Shown here one piece after another: positions 47,456 through 57,050 of a stretch of DNA of 64,000 nt. A program made the position numbers and the translations under genes. Position 1 is the first letter of the stretch; the number at the start of each line of letters is the position of its first letter. This DNA comes from Leptospira biflexa serovar Patoc strain 'Patoc 1 (Paris)' (GTDB lineage Bacteria; Spirochaetota; Leptospiria; Leptospirales; Leptospiraceae): contig NC_010602.1 in NCBI RefSeq assembly GCF_000017685.1, positions 3,483,001-3,547,000 of the forward strand. Reading direction: 5' to 3'. The notes under the pieces were generated by a model. The model made no database searches. It saw nothing but the letters and a program-made list of their open reading frames with translations, and was not told the origin of the DNA.

Positions 47456-48426
47456 AAGAAAAAGATACTTTAGGTATAATCAAGCAAGCATTAGACGACG
47501 AAATCTCTTCCCTTGTCTATTTTAGAGAAAATTTAGACCCTTCTGTCAAAAACTGCATCGATTTGATTTTAAATTCGAAAGGAAAGGTGATTGTCACAGG
47601 AGTCGGTAAATCTGGTGACATCGCAAAAAAAATCTCACATACTCTTTCCTCCACAGGAACATCAGCGTATTTTTTACACCCAACTGACGCGTCTCACGGA
47701 GATTCTGGAATTGTTGGTCCAGACGATGTTGTCCTTGCCATTGGAAAAAGTGGTGAATCTGAAGAACTCAATTATATCTTACCCACTCTTCGCAAAATTG
47801 GGGCAAAAATTGTTGGGATCACTGCAAACTCAAAATCAAAGTTAGCTGAACTTTCCGATGTGGTCATCATCACACCAGTATTAAAAGAAGCCTGTCCCTT
47901 AGACTTGGCGCCCACTTCGAGTACGACAATTGCCCTTGTTTTAGGAGATGCGATTGCGGTTGCCCTTATGGAATTAAAAGAATTCAAAGCAGATGACTTT
48001 GCATTATACCATCCAGCGGGCCGTTTGGGTAAAAGGCTTTCATTGTACTTATCTGATGTCATGCGAAAAGGAGAACGGAATGCATCCATTCCTGTAAACG
48101 CGAACCTGGAAGTGATCTTAAAAGAAATCACTGAAAAAGGAATTGGTGCCACAGGTGTTGTCGATGAAAATTTTAAACTCGTTGGTCTCATCACTGATTT
48201 CGATATTAGAAAGTACCTCACAAAACACACATTATCTCCAAGTGTGACTGCAAAAGAAATGATGAACCCAAATCCCAATCATTATTTACCAAATGAAAAA
48301 GCTTACGATGTTCTCATCAATATGGAAGGCAGAGAGCGCCCCATTTCTGTCGCACCAGTCGTTGATGAAAATGGGATTTTTGTTGGGATGATTTCATTAC
48401 ACGATTTATTACAAAAAGGATTATAA
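47452..48426 (+). CDS. kdsD: D-arabinose 5-phosphate isomerase (KdsD/KpsF family)
   Basis: This 324-residue protein has an N-terminal SIS domain (KVIVTGVGKSGDIAKKISHT, LHPTDASHGDSG, VLAIGKSGESEEL) and two C-terminal CBS domains (ending APVVDENGIFVGMISLHDLL). It interconverts ribulose 5-phosphate and arabinose 5-phosphate, the first step toward the KDO of lipopolysaccharide. The ATG at 47452 overlaps the upstream stop as ATGA and has GGGAGG upstream; an earlier ATG at 47434 is less likely. Confidence 0.95.
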   Translation: MKEKDTLGIIKQALDDEISSLVYFRENLDPSVKNCIDLILNSKGKVIVTGVGKSGDIAKKISHTLSSTGTSAYFLHPTDASHGDSGIVGPDDVVLAIGKSGESEELNYILPTLRKIGAKIVGITANSKSKLAELSDVVIITPVLKEACPLDLAPTSSTTIALVLGDAIAVALMELKEFKADDFALYHPAGRLGKRLSLYLSDVMRKGERNASIPVNANLEVILKEITEKGIGATGVVDENFKLVGLITDFDIRKYLTKHTLSPSVTAKEMMNPNPNHYLPNEKAYDVLINMEGRERPISVAPVVDENGIFVGMISLHDLLQKGL

Positions 48427-48432
48427 GCTGAT

Positions 48433-49149
48433 ATGCCAGATTCATACAAAATTGTTGCTTCTGTTGGTGAAGATGAACTTCGTCACTTGCAAAAAAAAGA
48501 TGTGAAAGAAGTAGATGTGATCGAAGTTCGTTTGGATTTATTTTCTAGAAACTATATCCAAAAAGAGATGAAAAAAAAGATCAAAGCACTCGGACTACCT
48601 GTTCTTTTCACGTATCGACGTGCAGAAGATAGTAGTGTTCGTTCGTATGTAAAACTTTTTCCCGAAGATGTAGAAGGCATCATCAAAGATTTTAATGATA
48701 ATGCCAATTACTTAGATATCGAATTGAACCGAGAAGATACAATCTTTCGCAATTACGAGACTTTGAATTATAGAATCATCTATTCCTATCATTCTTTTAA
48801 AAAATCCATTTTGGCAAATGAAATGAACCAATTCATTGCCAAATCGAAACCTGTGAAAAAGAAAAATCCAATTTATAAATTTGCGATCACACCTGAAAAC
48901 ATCGAAGAAACTGCGGATTTTTTAAACGATATCAAACTACTCTCCAAAACCCACACGATGATTGGAATTTGTATGGGGGAACTTGGAATCATTTCACGAG
49001 TTTTTGGAGACAAATTCAATTCCTCTTTCACCTATATGACATTAGGCGAACCAAAGGCTCCAGGCCAAATCTCTGTCGATACCTTTAAAAAATTACGTGC
49101 TGATTTATTCAAAAGCCCGCAGTCGAGTAAGGAATCGAAAGAAGACTAA
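48433..49149 (+). CDS. aroD: 3-dehydroquinate dehydratase, type I
   Basis: The 238-residue protein shows the type I signature: EVRLDLF, TYRRAEDSS, the catalytic His in IIYSYHSF, the Schiff-base Lys in YKFAIT, then GICMGELGIISRVFG and PKAPGQIS. It removes water from 3-dehydroquinate (shikimate pathway, step three). It lies 6 bases after kdsD and is convergent with the TPR gene. Confidence 0.95.
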   Translation: MPDSYKIVASVGEDELRHLQKKDVKEVDVIEVRLDLFSRNYIQKEMKKKIKALGLPVLFTYRRAEDSSVRSYVKLFPEDVEGIIKDFNDNANYLDIELNREDTIFRNYETLNYRIIYSYHSFKKSILANEMNQFIAKSKPVKKKNPIYKFAITPENIEETADFLNDIKLLSKTHTMIGICMGELGIISRVFGDKFNSSFTYMTLGEPKAPGQISVDTFKKLRADLFKSPQSSKESKED

Positions 49150-49170
49150 ACTTACAAATTTGGATTGATT

Positions 49171-49214
49171 ACTGAAACATCCCATCCTTCCCTTGGAATT
49201 TGATTTGTTTCAGT
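49171..49214. terminator. Inverted repeat between convergent aroD and TPR genes
   Basis: ACTGAAAC (49171-49178) and GTTTCAGT (49207-49214) are perfect 8-bp arms around a 28-base loop. The position between converging genes fits a two-way terminator, though the loop is long and no T-run follows. Confidence 0.4.
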
Positions 49215-49242
49215 GGCTTTCATTTGAAGGAACAGGATTCTC

Positions 49243-50847
49243 TTAAGGATTGGAGGGATTGGTTGCAGGAACTTTTCCTGCTTTTGTTCGTAAAAATTCC
49301 TGGAAAGAATTGTCTTTCCATACCTCTTTGAAGTCTTTTTCTAAACTAGATGAAGTCCAATATTCCGGTTTTAAATCAGCCGCCAATTGGAACTCTTCTT
49401 TTGTTTTTGTGAGATCATTTTTTTTCGCATAACAACGCGCTAGTAGGTAATGAGCCGCAGAAGAACCTGTTGTTTTTTGAAAATAAGGGATGGCAGAATC
49501 AATTTTTCCACTGTAGAAATAATTTCTCCCTCGGTAAAAAAGATACTCACGTCCAGTGGAAATGGTTTGGTCTTTTTCCAATACGGTAAAGTATATCTCG
49601 GCCGTATCAAACGCATTGTTTTCCGTGTACTTACGTGCTAATTTTAAAAACCCAACTTGGAACTTTTCGGGAGTTTGAGTGGGGTCAGGGAATTTTGTTT
49701 TAACGAATTCAGAATACTTGGCAAAACTAGATTCGAATTTTTTGGTTCTGGTACCCGCTTCAAACATACAAACGAAACGGAACATATGAGACTCCACTTG
49801 GTTTGGATTGATTGAAAGTGCTTTATCAGATGATTGGATGCATTTTTCCCAATCTGATTTTTGTTCGTACAATCTAGCAAGGGCAAGGAGAGGTGTGTCC
49901 TTAGGAACTTGTTTGAAGGCATCTAAAAAGGACGTTTCTGCTTTCTCAATTTCTGAAAGTTTTTGGTAAGCAATCCCTTCATTTAAGTATACATAATACA
50001 AAAACACATTGGTATCTTTTGAAAATGGATTCTTTTTTGCCCTTTCGAAAGACTCAATCGCTGACTTAGGATCATCTAATCGTAGTTTTATGATACCCAT
50101 TTTATAATGGTAACGAGATCTAGTTGGATTTTTTTCGATCAGTATGTTTAAATTGGATTCTGCTTTATCGTATTTTTTTTCATCAAAAAGTGCGAGCACA
50201 TAGTCCCAACGAACATCTTCCAAATTGGGTTGGTTTGCCAAAATCTGTTCATAAGACTCACTTGGTTTTGTGGTTTCCTTATCTTCGATTGGTTCATCCA
50301 CTTTTTTGATTGGATCTTTTTTTGAATCCGATTGTTTTGGGTCAGTTGGTTTGGAATCGTGTTTTGGTTCCACTTTTGTGGGTTGTGTATAGGTATTTGC
50401 TGTGGAAGATGGATTGCCTTTATTCCCTACAGCTCTGTTATAAATTTTTTGTACTTCTTCGTTTTTCGGATCATACTTCAAATAACGCGCAGAGTATGTA
50501 GCTGATAAATTCCAATCTTGGTGGTAATTAAAAAATAAAGCTAATTTCAAAAGTACAGTTTTTCTTTGGTCTTTGTCCAAGTCCAAATCGGCGGCTCTTC
50601 TGAAATTTTGAATCGATTTCGGATAATCCTTTTTGTATTCGTAAATATATCCCAAATACATATAGGCTTCACCGTCTTGCGGGTGTGAGTCGGCGTGTTT
50701 GGTAAACTTTTTAATGGCTTCGCCATATGCTTTTCTGGAGAAAGCCTTTTTACCTTCTTTCATCGCATCGCTGTCAATGGCGAAGACTGTAGTTTGAAAG
50801 ATGACAATAATGAATAATAAGGAAAGATATTTCCGCACGGATTCCAA
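49243..50847 (-). CDS. Exported TPR-repeat protein
   Basis: The 534-residue protein has a signal peptide (SLLFIIVIFQTTVFAIDSDA) and several tetratricopeptide repeats. They lie in two blocks, about 30-140 (EAYMYLGYIYEYKKDYPKSIQNF) and about 205-520 (ALFDEKKYDKAESNLNILIE, MGIIKLRLDDPKSAIESF, ALARLYEQKSDWEKCIQ). A Lys/Asp/Pro/Ser-rich linker of about 60 residues joins them. Such proteins are periplasmic scaffolds for assembling other proteins. A partner is not indicated. It ends opposite aroD and lies 44 bases after the GMC gene, in the same direction. Confidence 0.88.
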   Translation of the reverse strand: MESVRKYLSLLFIIVIFQTTVFAIDSDAMKEGKKAFSRKAYGEAIKKFTKHADSHPQDGEAYMYLGYIYEYKKDYPKSIQNFRRAADLDLDKDQRKTVLLKLALFFNYHQDWNLSATYSARYLKYDPKNEEVQKIYNRAVGNKGNPSSTANTYTQPTKVEPKHDSKPTDPKQSDSKKDPIKKVDEPIEDKETTKPSESYEQILANQPNLEDVRWDYVLALFDEKKYDKAESNLNILIEKNPTRSRYHYKMGIIKLRLDDPKSAIESFERAKKNPFSKDTNVFLYYVYLNEGIAYQKLSEIEKAETSFLDAFKQVPKDTPLLALARLYEQKSDWEKCIQSSDKALSINPNQVESHMFRFVCMFEAGTRTKKFESSFAKYSEFVKTKFPDPTQTPEKFQVGFLKLARKYTENNAFDTAEIYFTVLEKDQTISTGREYLFYRGRNYFYSGKIDSAIPYFQKTTGSSAAHYLLARCYAKKNDLTKTKEEFQLAADLKPEYWTSSSLEKDFKEVWKDNSFQEFLRTKAGKVPATNPSNP

Positions 50848-50891
50848 ACTAGTTGGAACCCATGGGAATGAAAGGGATTTTTGGAAAAAAG

Positions 50892-52499
50892 TTAGACCTT
50901 CGTTCTTTCTTCTTTTTGCGAAGCCAAATTACGTGAAGCTCTGAGAACTATACTCATTGTCGTTATTTGTGGGTTCACCGAAAGTCCTGTAGGGTAAACT
51001 GAGGCATCCATGACAAATATGTTTTTATGACCATAAATTTCCAAATTTAAATCAACGGCACCCTTCTCTGGATCATTTGCTGATTGGATAGAACCATGCG
51101 GGTGAGCTGATCCAACGGTTAAGTCGCCAGGTCTTGTGCTTTCTTTTAAGATCCAATCAAAGTTATCGTTTCCTGTGACTTTGTATGGTTCAGTGAATCT
51201 GGTAAAAGGAAAAATCAATTCTTTGGCTCCAGCGGCAACTGTTACCTCTGCGAGAGACTTTAAACCTTTGAGCATATTCAATCCATCAGTTGGTGTGAGT
51301 TCAAAATACACCTTTCTACGGCCTAAACTATACTTCACACTTGCATTCGCTTCTCCATCCGCTCCATCACGAACAAGTACAATGCCTGCATTGTACTTGG
51401 TAAAATCTTTCATTACGTCAAACTGCTGTTTGCCGTAAAACGGAACAAGGGAAGACGCAAGTGTAGGTCTGTATGGAGCCGCTTCTAACCAATACCCATA
51501 ACCGGTTCCATTTTGGTTGTGACCATCTTTGATCACGATGGATTGTGGTGGGCCTTGGAACATTTTGATTTCGGAATCAAATTTTCCAAAAATCGTGGAA
51601 GTTGGATGGACTTTTAAATTCCTTCCGACCCAACCATTGCCAATCCCACTCCTTTGCAAAAGAGCAGGGCCTTCAATGGCACCAGCACTCACGATCACAA
51701 CTGGCGCTTTGATCTCCATGGTTTCAATGATTTCAGAGGGAGCTTTTTCATACGCATCGGGTGTAAACTCAGCCACAACGGTTTTGATTTTGCCATCACG
51801 AATTTTGACGGCACGCATATTGGAAACCACAGTGGCACCTGCTTCAATCGCATCAGGGATCCAAGTGAGAAATGTGGATTGTTTCGCATTGATAGGACAA
51901 CCGAGTCCACATCGTCCAAGTCCAATACAACCTCTGTTATTATTACGAAGGACGAGAGGTGTGAGTCCCAGTTTTTTTCCGCCCACTCGTAAGACATTAT
52001 TGTTCGCATTGATTAAGTTATCCGGAACTTCATGGACACCTAATCGTTCATGTACTTCTGAAACAAAAGGATCCATTTCTTCTCTTGAATAACCTTGCCA
52101 ACCGAATCGTTCATTCCATTCGTTGGTTACGTAATCGGGAGGGTACAAAGAAGTTTGCCAATTGACAGTTGTGGAGCCACCGATCGACTTTCCTTGTAGT
52201 ATCGATAACGTTTGTTCTTCGGTGACAATAAAACCTGCATCGCGGTAAAGTCTAGCTTGTGATAAAAATTCGTCTGAATTGAATTGTGCCGGTGTGAAAT
52301 AACTTCCCTCTTCGATGAGGACTACCTTCCATCCGTTTTTTGCAAGTTCTCTCGCCGCGACTGCTCCACCTGCGCCAGATCCAATGATCACAACATCTGC
52401 TGTGAGTTCCCATTTTCCATTTTGGATTTGTTGGGTTTTGATGGTTTCTGCGTGTTTTTTTGGAGTGATGATTTTTTCGTTAAATGTAGGAATTCCCAT
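50892..52499 (-). CDS. GMC-family FAD-dependent oxidoreductase, large subunit
   Basis: The 535-residue protein has an FAD-binding Rossmann motif (VVIIGSGAGGAVAARELAKN), SIGGSTTVNW (GMC signature 1), VSAGAIEGPALLQRSGIG (signature 2) and a C-terminal active-site region with AHPHGSIQSAND and VYPTGLSVNPQITTMSI. Cys191, Cys197 and Cys201 (CIGLGRCGLGCP) have the spacing of three of the cysteines that hold a [3Fe-4S] cluster in bacterial FAD glucose dehydrogenase. It probably oxidises an alcohol or sugar. The small-subunit-like gene lies 11 bases upstream. No signal peptide of its own, so it may be carried out with the partner. Confidence 0.88.
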   Translation of the reverse strand: MGIPTFNEKIITPKKHAETIKTQQIQNGKWELTADVVIIGSGAGGAVAARELAKNGWKVVLIEEGSYFTPAQFNSDEFLSQARLYRDAGFIVTEEQTLSILQGKSIGGSTTVNWQTSLYPPDYVTNEWNERFGWQGYSREEMDPFVSEVHERLGVHEVPDNLINANNNVLRVGGKKLGLTPLVLRNNNRGCIGLGRCGLGCPINAKQSTFLTWIPDAIEAGATVVSNMRAVKIRDGKIKTVVAEFTPDAYEKAPSEIIETMEIKAPVVIVSAGAIEGPALLQRSGIGNGWVGRNLKVHPTSTIFGKFDSEIKMFQGPPQSIVIKDGHNQNGTGYGYWLEAAPYRPTLASSLVPFYGKQQFDVMKDFTKYNAGIVLVRDGADGEANASVKYSLGRRKVYFELTPTDGLNMLKGLKSLAEVTVAAGAKELIFPFTRFTEPYKVTGNDNFDWILKESTRPGDLTVGSAHPHGSIQSANDPEKGAVDLNLEIYGHKNIFVMDASVYPTGLSVNPQITTMSIVLRASRNLASQKEERTKV

Positions 52500-52510
52500 T
52501 GAGTCCGCCT

Positions 52511-53017
52511 TTATTGGATATAACCGACAAATTTTTGGTACTCTTTGTCAGAACTGAGAAGGAAAAAAGAAATTTGTCTTAAGATGGCATACACACCACG
52601 TTTGAGTCCAAGGGATGAATGTTTCCATTCAAGCAAACGTTTGATACGTTCTTCAGGTGGGAGTTTGACAATGGGAGTGAATGAAAAATCAAGAGCCATC
52701 GCCGCTAAAATTGAGGAAGGCACACTTGCTAACAGTTGTATGACGCTCTCTGTTTCAATTGGATAAGGATGACCATATACATAATTATCTAAAGCTAGAC
52801 CTAAATCAAAATTGGGAATGGGATTGTCTTTCAAGAAGACTTCTTGCAAACTGCGAAAACTATGGTATTGTTCTGGAGAAATTCCCCTGAGTGTGGGAGT
52901 GTTCACTCCTGGACCACAATTCACTCCTTGTATGGAAACTGCAGTTAAGGCAAAACATTTGAGAGAAAATTTTAAGAAACGATTTCGTGAAAGTAGGAAT
53001 GGTGTATACGGCTCCAA
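52511..53017 (-). CDS. Gluconate 2-dehydrogenase subunit 3-like protein, Tat-like signal
   Basis: This 168-residue protein has an N-terminal signal with SRNRFLKF, a variant of the twin-arginine motif, then a hydrophobic stretch and VNCGPG, a possible lipobox. The helical remainder resembles the small subunit of GMC-type membrane dehydrogenases. That subunit normally carries the folded large subunit across the membrane by the Tat pathway. Location directly before the GMC gene supports that role. The similarity is modest. It is divergent from the amidase gene. Confidence 0.65.
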   Translation of the reverse strand: MEPYTPFLLSRNRFLKFSLKCFALTAVSIQGVNCGPGVNTPTLRGISPEQYHSFRSLQEVFLKDNPIPNFDLGLALDNYVYGHPYPIETESVIQLLASVPSSILAAMALDFSFTPIVKLPPEERIKRLLEWKHSSLGLKRGVYAILRQISFFLLSSDKEYQKFVGYIQ

Positions 53018-53039
53018 GTCTCATTTCCTTCGATTAGAT

Positions 53040-54383
53040 TTGAGCCCATTGTGTCAGAATCTTGTAATAATATCACTCATTTTCCTTATTTTCACAGGAT
53101 GTAGTAGTTTTTTTCGAAGAACACCAAACTTCACAACCATCCAAATTCCCAATTTGATACCATTTTCCCAAGTGGAAGGGTTAAAAGGGGACCAGTGGCA
53201 AAAACTATCGAAACAAAGAGACCAAAAGTTGGTCACTGCCATCATCCTTCACAATGCAGGCAAACGTAAGTTTACTGATTTCCTTCGACTCTCCATACAA
53301 AACCAATTTCTCTTCCATCTCTATGTGGATGCAAATGGAACGATCTTCGGTGATCCCAAGTTTTTAACACAGGAATGGACGGCGGCCCCAGGGATTGATA
53401 CCGAAGCGATTCATATAGTGTATGAAGGAACCCAAGAAACTCTCTACAACAACTACAAACAAAAAGAAGTTTTAGAAAAAACCATTTTATACTTGGCTGA
53501 GGAATTGTACATTCCCAAAACCAATTATGACATCATCTCTAAAAAAGGAATTTTCACACATAACCAAGCAAAACGAAGGTTTGGTGGTTTTGTAGATTTT
53601 TCGCCTTGTGGCAGTGAGCTTGCACTCAATCAAATTCTAACTAACATTGGTGGAAAATTTTATGAAGAAGACGATTGGAAAGATCGTTTTGTCACAGGTT
53701 GGGTCTTAAAGAAAGAAAACAAAGATTTATTAAAAGATTCATTTCATCCCACAAATGGTCGTGGCATCACGAAAGCAGAAAAAGTGATCTTTCAACATTT
53801 AGAAAAAACAGAAAAAGGATTCACACCGGAAGAGTATCGAGTGAAGTACACCTTCCGAGGAAAAATCAAACCAAGTTGTGTGGTCCTCCATTATACAGCG
53901 ATTCCTGATTACTTTCGATCCCTTCGTACATTAGAAGCAAGAAACCTCACAGCTTCAATCATGATTGATACCAATGGTAAGGCTTACCAACTCGTAGATG
54001 TGATCGAAGACAGAGCCGCCGCCGCAACTGGAACCAATGACAATTGTATTCAAATCGAAATTGTTGCCAAAGACACTGAAGAATTGTTGAAACAACCAGA
54101 ACAAATCCAAAAGGTAAAAGACCTTGTGATTGAACTCACAACCAAATACAAAATCCCTTTGTCCAATGAAAAGTTGGAAGATTTAAATGGAGTCTTTAGC
54201 CATACCCAAGCCAAAAAAAAATGGGGTGGTTCCATCTTTCTCAATGCAAAAGATTTTGATCCAGGGGAAGAATATATGGAACTCATTTTAAATTCGATTG
54301 GTGGAAAATACTTTCCAGAACCAGAATGGAAAAATCGAAGTTCTATGGACTGGGCCATTTTATACCGCAATTTTCAACCGTAA
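53040..54383 (+). CDS. Lipoprotein with two N-acetylmuramoyl-L-alanine amidase (Amidase_2) domains
   Basis: With TTG at 53040 the protein has 447 residues, beginning with a lipoprotein signal (LVIISLIFLIFTGCSS, Cys about 21). The frame is open further up, but that part overlaps the opposite gene and lacks a signal. Two amidase-2/PGRP domains follow. Domain 1 has zinc ligands His71 (IILHNAG), His174 (IFTHNQAKRRFGG) and Cys190 (SPCG). Domain 2 has His284 (VVLHYTA), His388 (VFSHTQAKKKWGG) and Asp407 (DFDPG). Both thus look capable of binding zinc. It should cut the bond between MurNAc and the peptide in the cell wall. It lies 13 bases before the aminopeptidase gene. Confidence 0.85.
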   Translation: MSPLCQNLVIISLIFLIFTGCSSFFRRTPNFTTIQIPNLIPFSQVEGLKGDQWQKLSKQRDQKLVTAIILHNAGKRKFTDFLRLSIQNQFLFHLYVDANGTIFGDPKFLTQEWTAAPGIDTEAIHIVYEGTQETLYNNYKQKEVLEKTILYLAEELYIPKTNYDIISKKGIFTHNQAKRRFGGFVDFSPCGSELALNQILTNIGGKFYEEDDWKDRFVTGWVLKKENKDLLKDSFHPTNGRGITKAEKVIFQHLEKTEKGFTPEEYRVKYTFRGKIKPSCVVLHYTAIPDYFRSLRTLEARNLTASIMIDTNGKAYQLVDVIEDRAAAATGTNDNCIQIEIVAKDTEELLKQPEQIQKVKDLVIELTTKYKIPLSNEKLEDLNGVFSHTQAKKKWGGSIFLNAKDFDPGEEYMELILNSIGGKYFPEPEWKNRSSMDWAILYRNFQP

Positions 54384-54396
54384 TTAGGGAGATACT

Positions 54397-57039
54397 ATGA
54401 AACAAACACTTGCCATTCTCATCATTGGATTTTTATTAATTTTCCAACACTGTCGTTTGACAAAACCCAATTATCACCTAACGTTACAAGAAGCCGAATA
54501 TCGCTATGAAACAATTGAAAACATTAAGTACAATTTAGACATTCAATTATCAACTAAGGATAGTTTTACGGGAAAAGTGGACATTCAATTTGTTGGGAAA
54601 AGAATCCGCGACTTACGATTGGATTATTTCCAAGGTGAAATCAAATCGATTGTCTTCAATGATGAACCACTGACCCAATTTGAATATAAAAACGGACAAG
54701 TGCAGTTGCCTTCAGATCGAATGATGATTGGAAACAATTCGCTTTCCATTAGATTCGAAACTCCTTTTGCCAAAACGGGGAATGGCCTACACAAATTTTT
54801 GGACCCCGATGACAAAGAAACCTATATCTACTCCCAATTTGAAGCCTTTCACGCGAACAAAATGTTTCCTTGTTTTGACCAACCCGATTTAAAAGCGACG
54901 TTCCAACTGAGTGTAACGGCTCCTAAAAACTGGAAGGTGATCTCTACCACTCTTCCAACTTCAGAAACAAAAACTGAAAATCCAGAGGAAGTGTTACACC
55001 AATTCCCTGAATCTAAAAAAATCTCTACGTATGTGTTTTCCTTACACGCAGGACCCTACCAAGTTTGGGAAGACAGTTACGAATCCATCCCACTTCGATT
55101 GTTTGTTCGAAAATCATTAGCAAAGTACATTGATCCCAAAGATTGGTTTTTGTTTACTAAAGATGGATTTGCGTTTTTTAATTCCTATTTTGGAATCCCA
55201 TATCCGTTCCAAAAATATGATCAAATCATTGTACCTGAATTTAATTTTGGAGCGATGGAAAATGTAGCGGCCGTTACATTCTCAGAACGATTTGTTTCTC
55301 GCTCACCGATGACACGAAACCAAAGAGAAAACCTTTCGGATGTGATTTTACACGAAATGGCTCATATGTGGTTTGGAAACTTAGTCACAATGAAGTGGTG
55401 GAATGGTCTATGGTTAAACGAAAGTTTTGCAACCTATATGGCAAGTTTGGCCCAAGCTAAAAATTCAGAGTTCCAAGAAACCTGGATTAGTTTTTTTGAA
55501 AAAATGAAACAGTGGGCTTATGAAGAAGATAGTTTCAGCACAAACCATCCAGTTGAAGCAAAGGTAAATGATACAGAAGAAGCGTTCACCCAGTTTGATG
55601 GGATCACATATGGTAAAGGTGCTTCTGTCTTAAAACAATTGGTATTTTTTATCGGAGAGGAAAGTTTCCAAAAAGGAGTTCAAAATTATTTAAGAAAGTA
55701 TTCCTACTCCAATTCCACCCTGGTAGACTTTTTAAAGGAACTGGAATTTGCCAGTGGTTTCTCTATGAAAAAATGGTCGAAAGATTGGTTAGAAACCAAA
55801 GGAACCAATCAAATTGAACTCACAACGATTTGTGCAGACAACCATCTCTATGGAAAAATTGTCCAATCCGCTCCTGGCCCTGAAAACAAACTCCGAGATC
55901 ACAAAACTGTCCTTGGTCTTTACTTTTTTGATCGATCCAACAAACAAATATCATACGAAGAATTCCCTGTCGTATATTCTGGCCGATCAAGCCAAGCGAT
56001 CCTGCAAGTAAAATCATGTCCAGATTATGTATTCATCAATGCAGAAGATCATGACTTTGCCATTTGGAGTTGGACTTCTGTGAACAAAGACAATTTAGAA
56101 TTTGTCTTAGAGTTTGATAATGATCCTATGCGAAAACTCATTTTATGGACAGACTATTTTCGACAAGTTTCCTTAGCAAATCTCAGTTTTGATGAATTCA
56201 AAGAAACTGCCATTCGACTTTACCCAATGGAAACCGATACCAAAATCAAACGTTGGCTCTTATCAAGGCTCACATCAGATACTGGTTCTTCCTATTTCAC
56301 AAGTCGATTTTGGTTTCCTGAATCCAAACGAAATAACCACTTAGACTCTTTACAAAATTTCATCTTATCTGAGTTAACGAAAGCAAAGGCCGGAAGTGAT
56401 GAACAAAAGTATCTGTTCCTTTCACTGATCGATTCAAGTTTTACCGAATCCAGTCAGAAAAGACTGTATGAAATTTTGGAGAATAAACTCAGTTTTCCAG
56501 GTTTGAAACTGGACCAAGACTTACGTTGGAATATGATCGTAAAGTTAAGTTCCCTTGCAATTGACCGAAACAAAATCCAAACAATGATCGATCGTGAAAA
56601 AAAATTAGATCCATCGAACCGTGGTGTGAATTCCAGTTTGGCGGCGGAAGCGGCAGAACCAAATCCCAAGATCAAAGACAAATGGATCCAAATTTTACTC
56701 AATCCGAAAGCAAGTGATTACTCTTCTTCAACTTTACGAGTGGTTTCCTATTCTTTATTTCCAGAACACCAAAAAGGGATCCAACTCCAATTTTTAGATA
56801 CATACTTTGCTGCTTTGGACAAGTTCCAACATACGGATGACGAAAACTATTTGGATGCGTTTGCAAAAAGTTTAGCTCCTGATTTTTGTACGGATGAAAC
56901 ATTATTGATTCTAAAAAAATTCACAAACAACCATCCAAAATTACCTGCATCCGTTAAAAAAACTTTGTGGAAACAAATTGATTCGGAAAAGAGGTGTATC
57001 CAAATCAAAAATAAACACAAAGATTTAATTTTAGAATAA
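54397..57039 (+). CDS. pepN: Aminopeptidase N family (M1) metallopeptidase, lipoprotein
   Basis: The 880-residue protein has a lipoprotein-type signal (LAILIIGFLLIFQHCRL, Cys about 19). The M1 catalytic set is present: exopeptidase motif GAMEN (FGAMENVAAV) and zinc site HEMAHMWFGNLV followed by NESFATYMA, the HExxH-18-E pattern. Beta-sandwich and helical C-terminal domains follow. It removes N-terminal residues from peptides, here outside the cytoplasm because of the signal, unlike the cytosolic E. coli enzyme. It pairs with the murein amidase upstream, so both may process peptides at the envelope. The next gene starts 11 bases after the stop. Confidence 0.93.
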   Translation: MKQTLAILIIGFLLIFQHCRLTKPNYHLTLQEAEYRYETIENIKYNLDIQLSTKDSFTGKVDIQFVGKRIRDLRLDYFQGEIKSIVFNDEPLTQFEYKNGQVQLPSDRMMIGNNSLSIRFETPFAKTGNGLHKFLDPDDKETYIYSQFEAFHANKMFPCFDQPDLKATFQLSVTAPKNWKVISTTLPTSETKTENPEEVLHQFPESKKISTYVFSLHAGPYQVWEDSYESIPLRLFVRKSLAKYIDPKDWFLFTKDGFAFFNSYFGIPYPFQKYDQIIVPEFNFGAMENVAAVTFSERFVSRSPMTRNQRENLSDVILHEMAHMWFGNLVTMKWWNGLWLNESFATYMASLAQAKNSEFQETWISFFEKMKQWAYEEDSFSTNHPVEAKVNDTEEAFTQFDGITYGKGASVLKQLVFFIGEESFQKGVQNYLRKYSYSNSTLVDFLKELEFASGFSMKKWSKDWLETKGTNQIELTTICADNHLYGKIVQSAPGPENKLRDHKTVLGLYFFDRSNKQISYEEFPVVYSGRSSQAILQVKSCPDYVFINAEDHDFAIWSWTSVNKDNLEFVLEFDNDPMRKLILWTDYFRQVSLANLSFDEFKETAIRLYPMETDTKIKRWLLSRLTSDTGSSYFTSRFWFPESKRNNHLDSLQNFILSELTKAKAGSDEQKYLFLSLIDSSFTESSQKRLYEILENKLSFPGLKLDQDLRWNMIVKLSSLAIDRNKIQTMIDREKKLDPSNRGVNSSLAAEAAEPNPKIKDKWIQILLNPKASDYSSSTLRVVSYSLFPEHQKGIQLQFLDTYFAALDKFQHTDDENYLDAFAKSLAPDFCTDETLLILKKFTNNHPKLPASVKKTLWKQIDSEKRCIQIKNKHKDLILE

Positions 57040-57050
57040 AGGATCTAACT

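Noticed and set aside
47772..48278. 168-codon minus-strand frame
   Set aside because: Antisense to kdsD, which is certain.
51529..52092. 187-codon open frame on the plus strand
   Set aside because: Antisense to the GMC oxidoreductase, with no recognisable domain.
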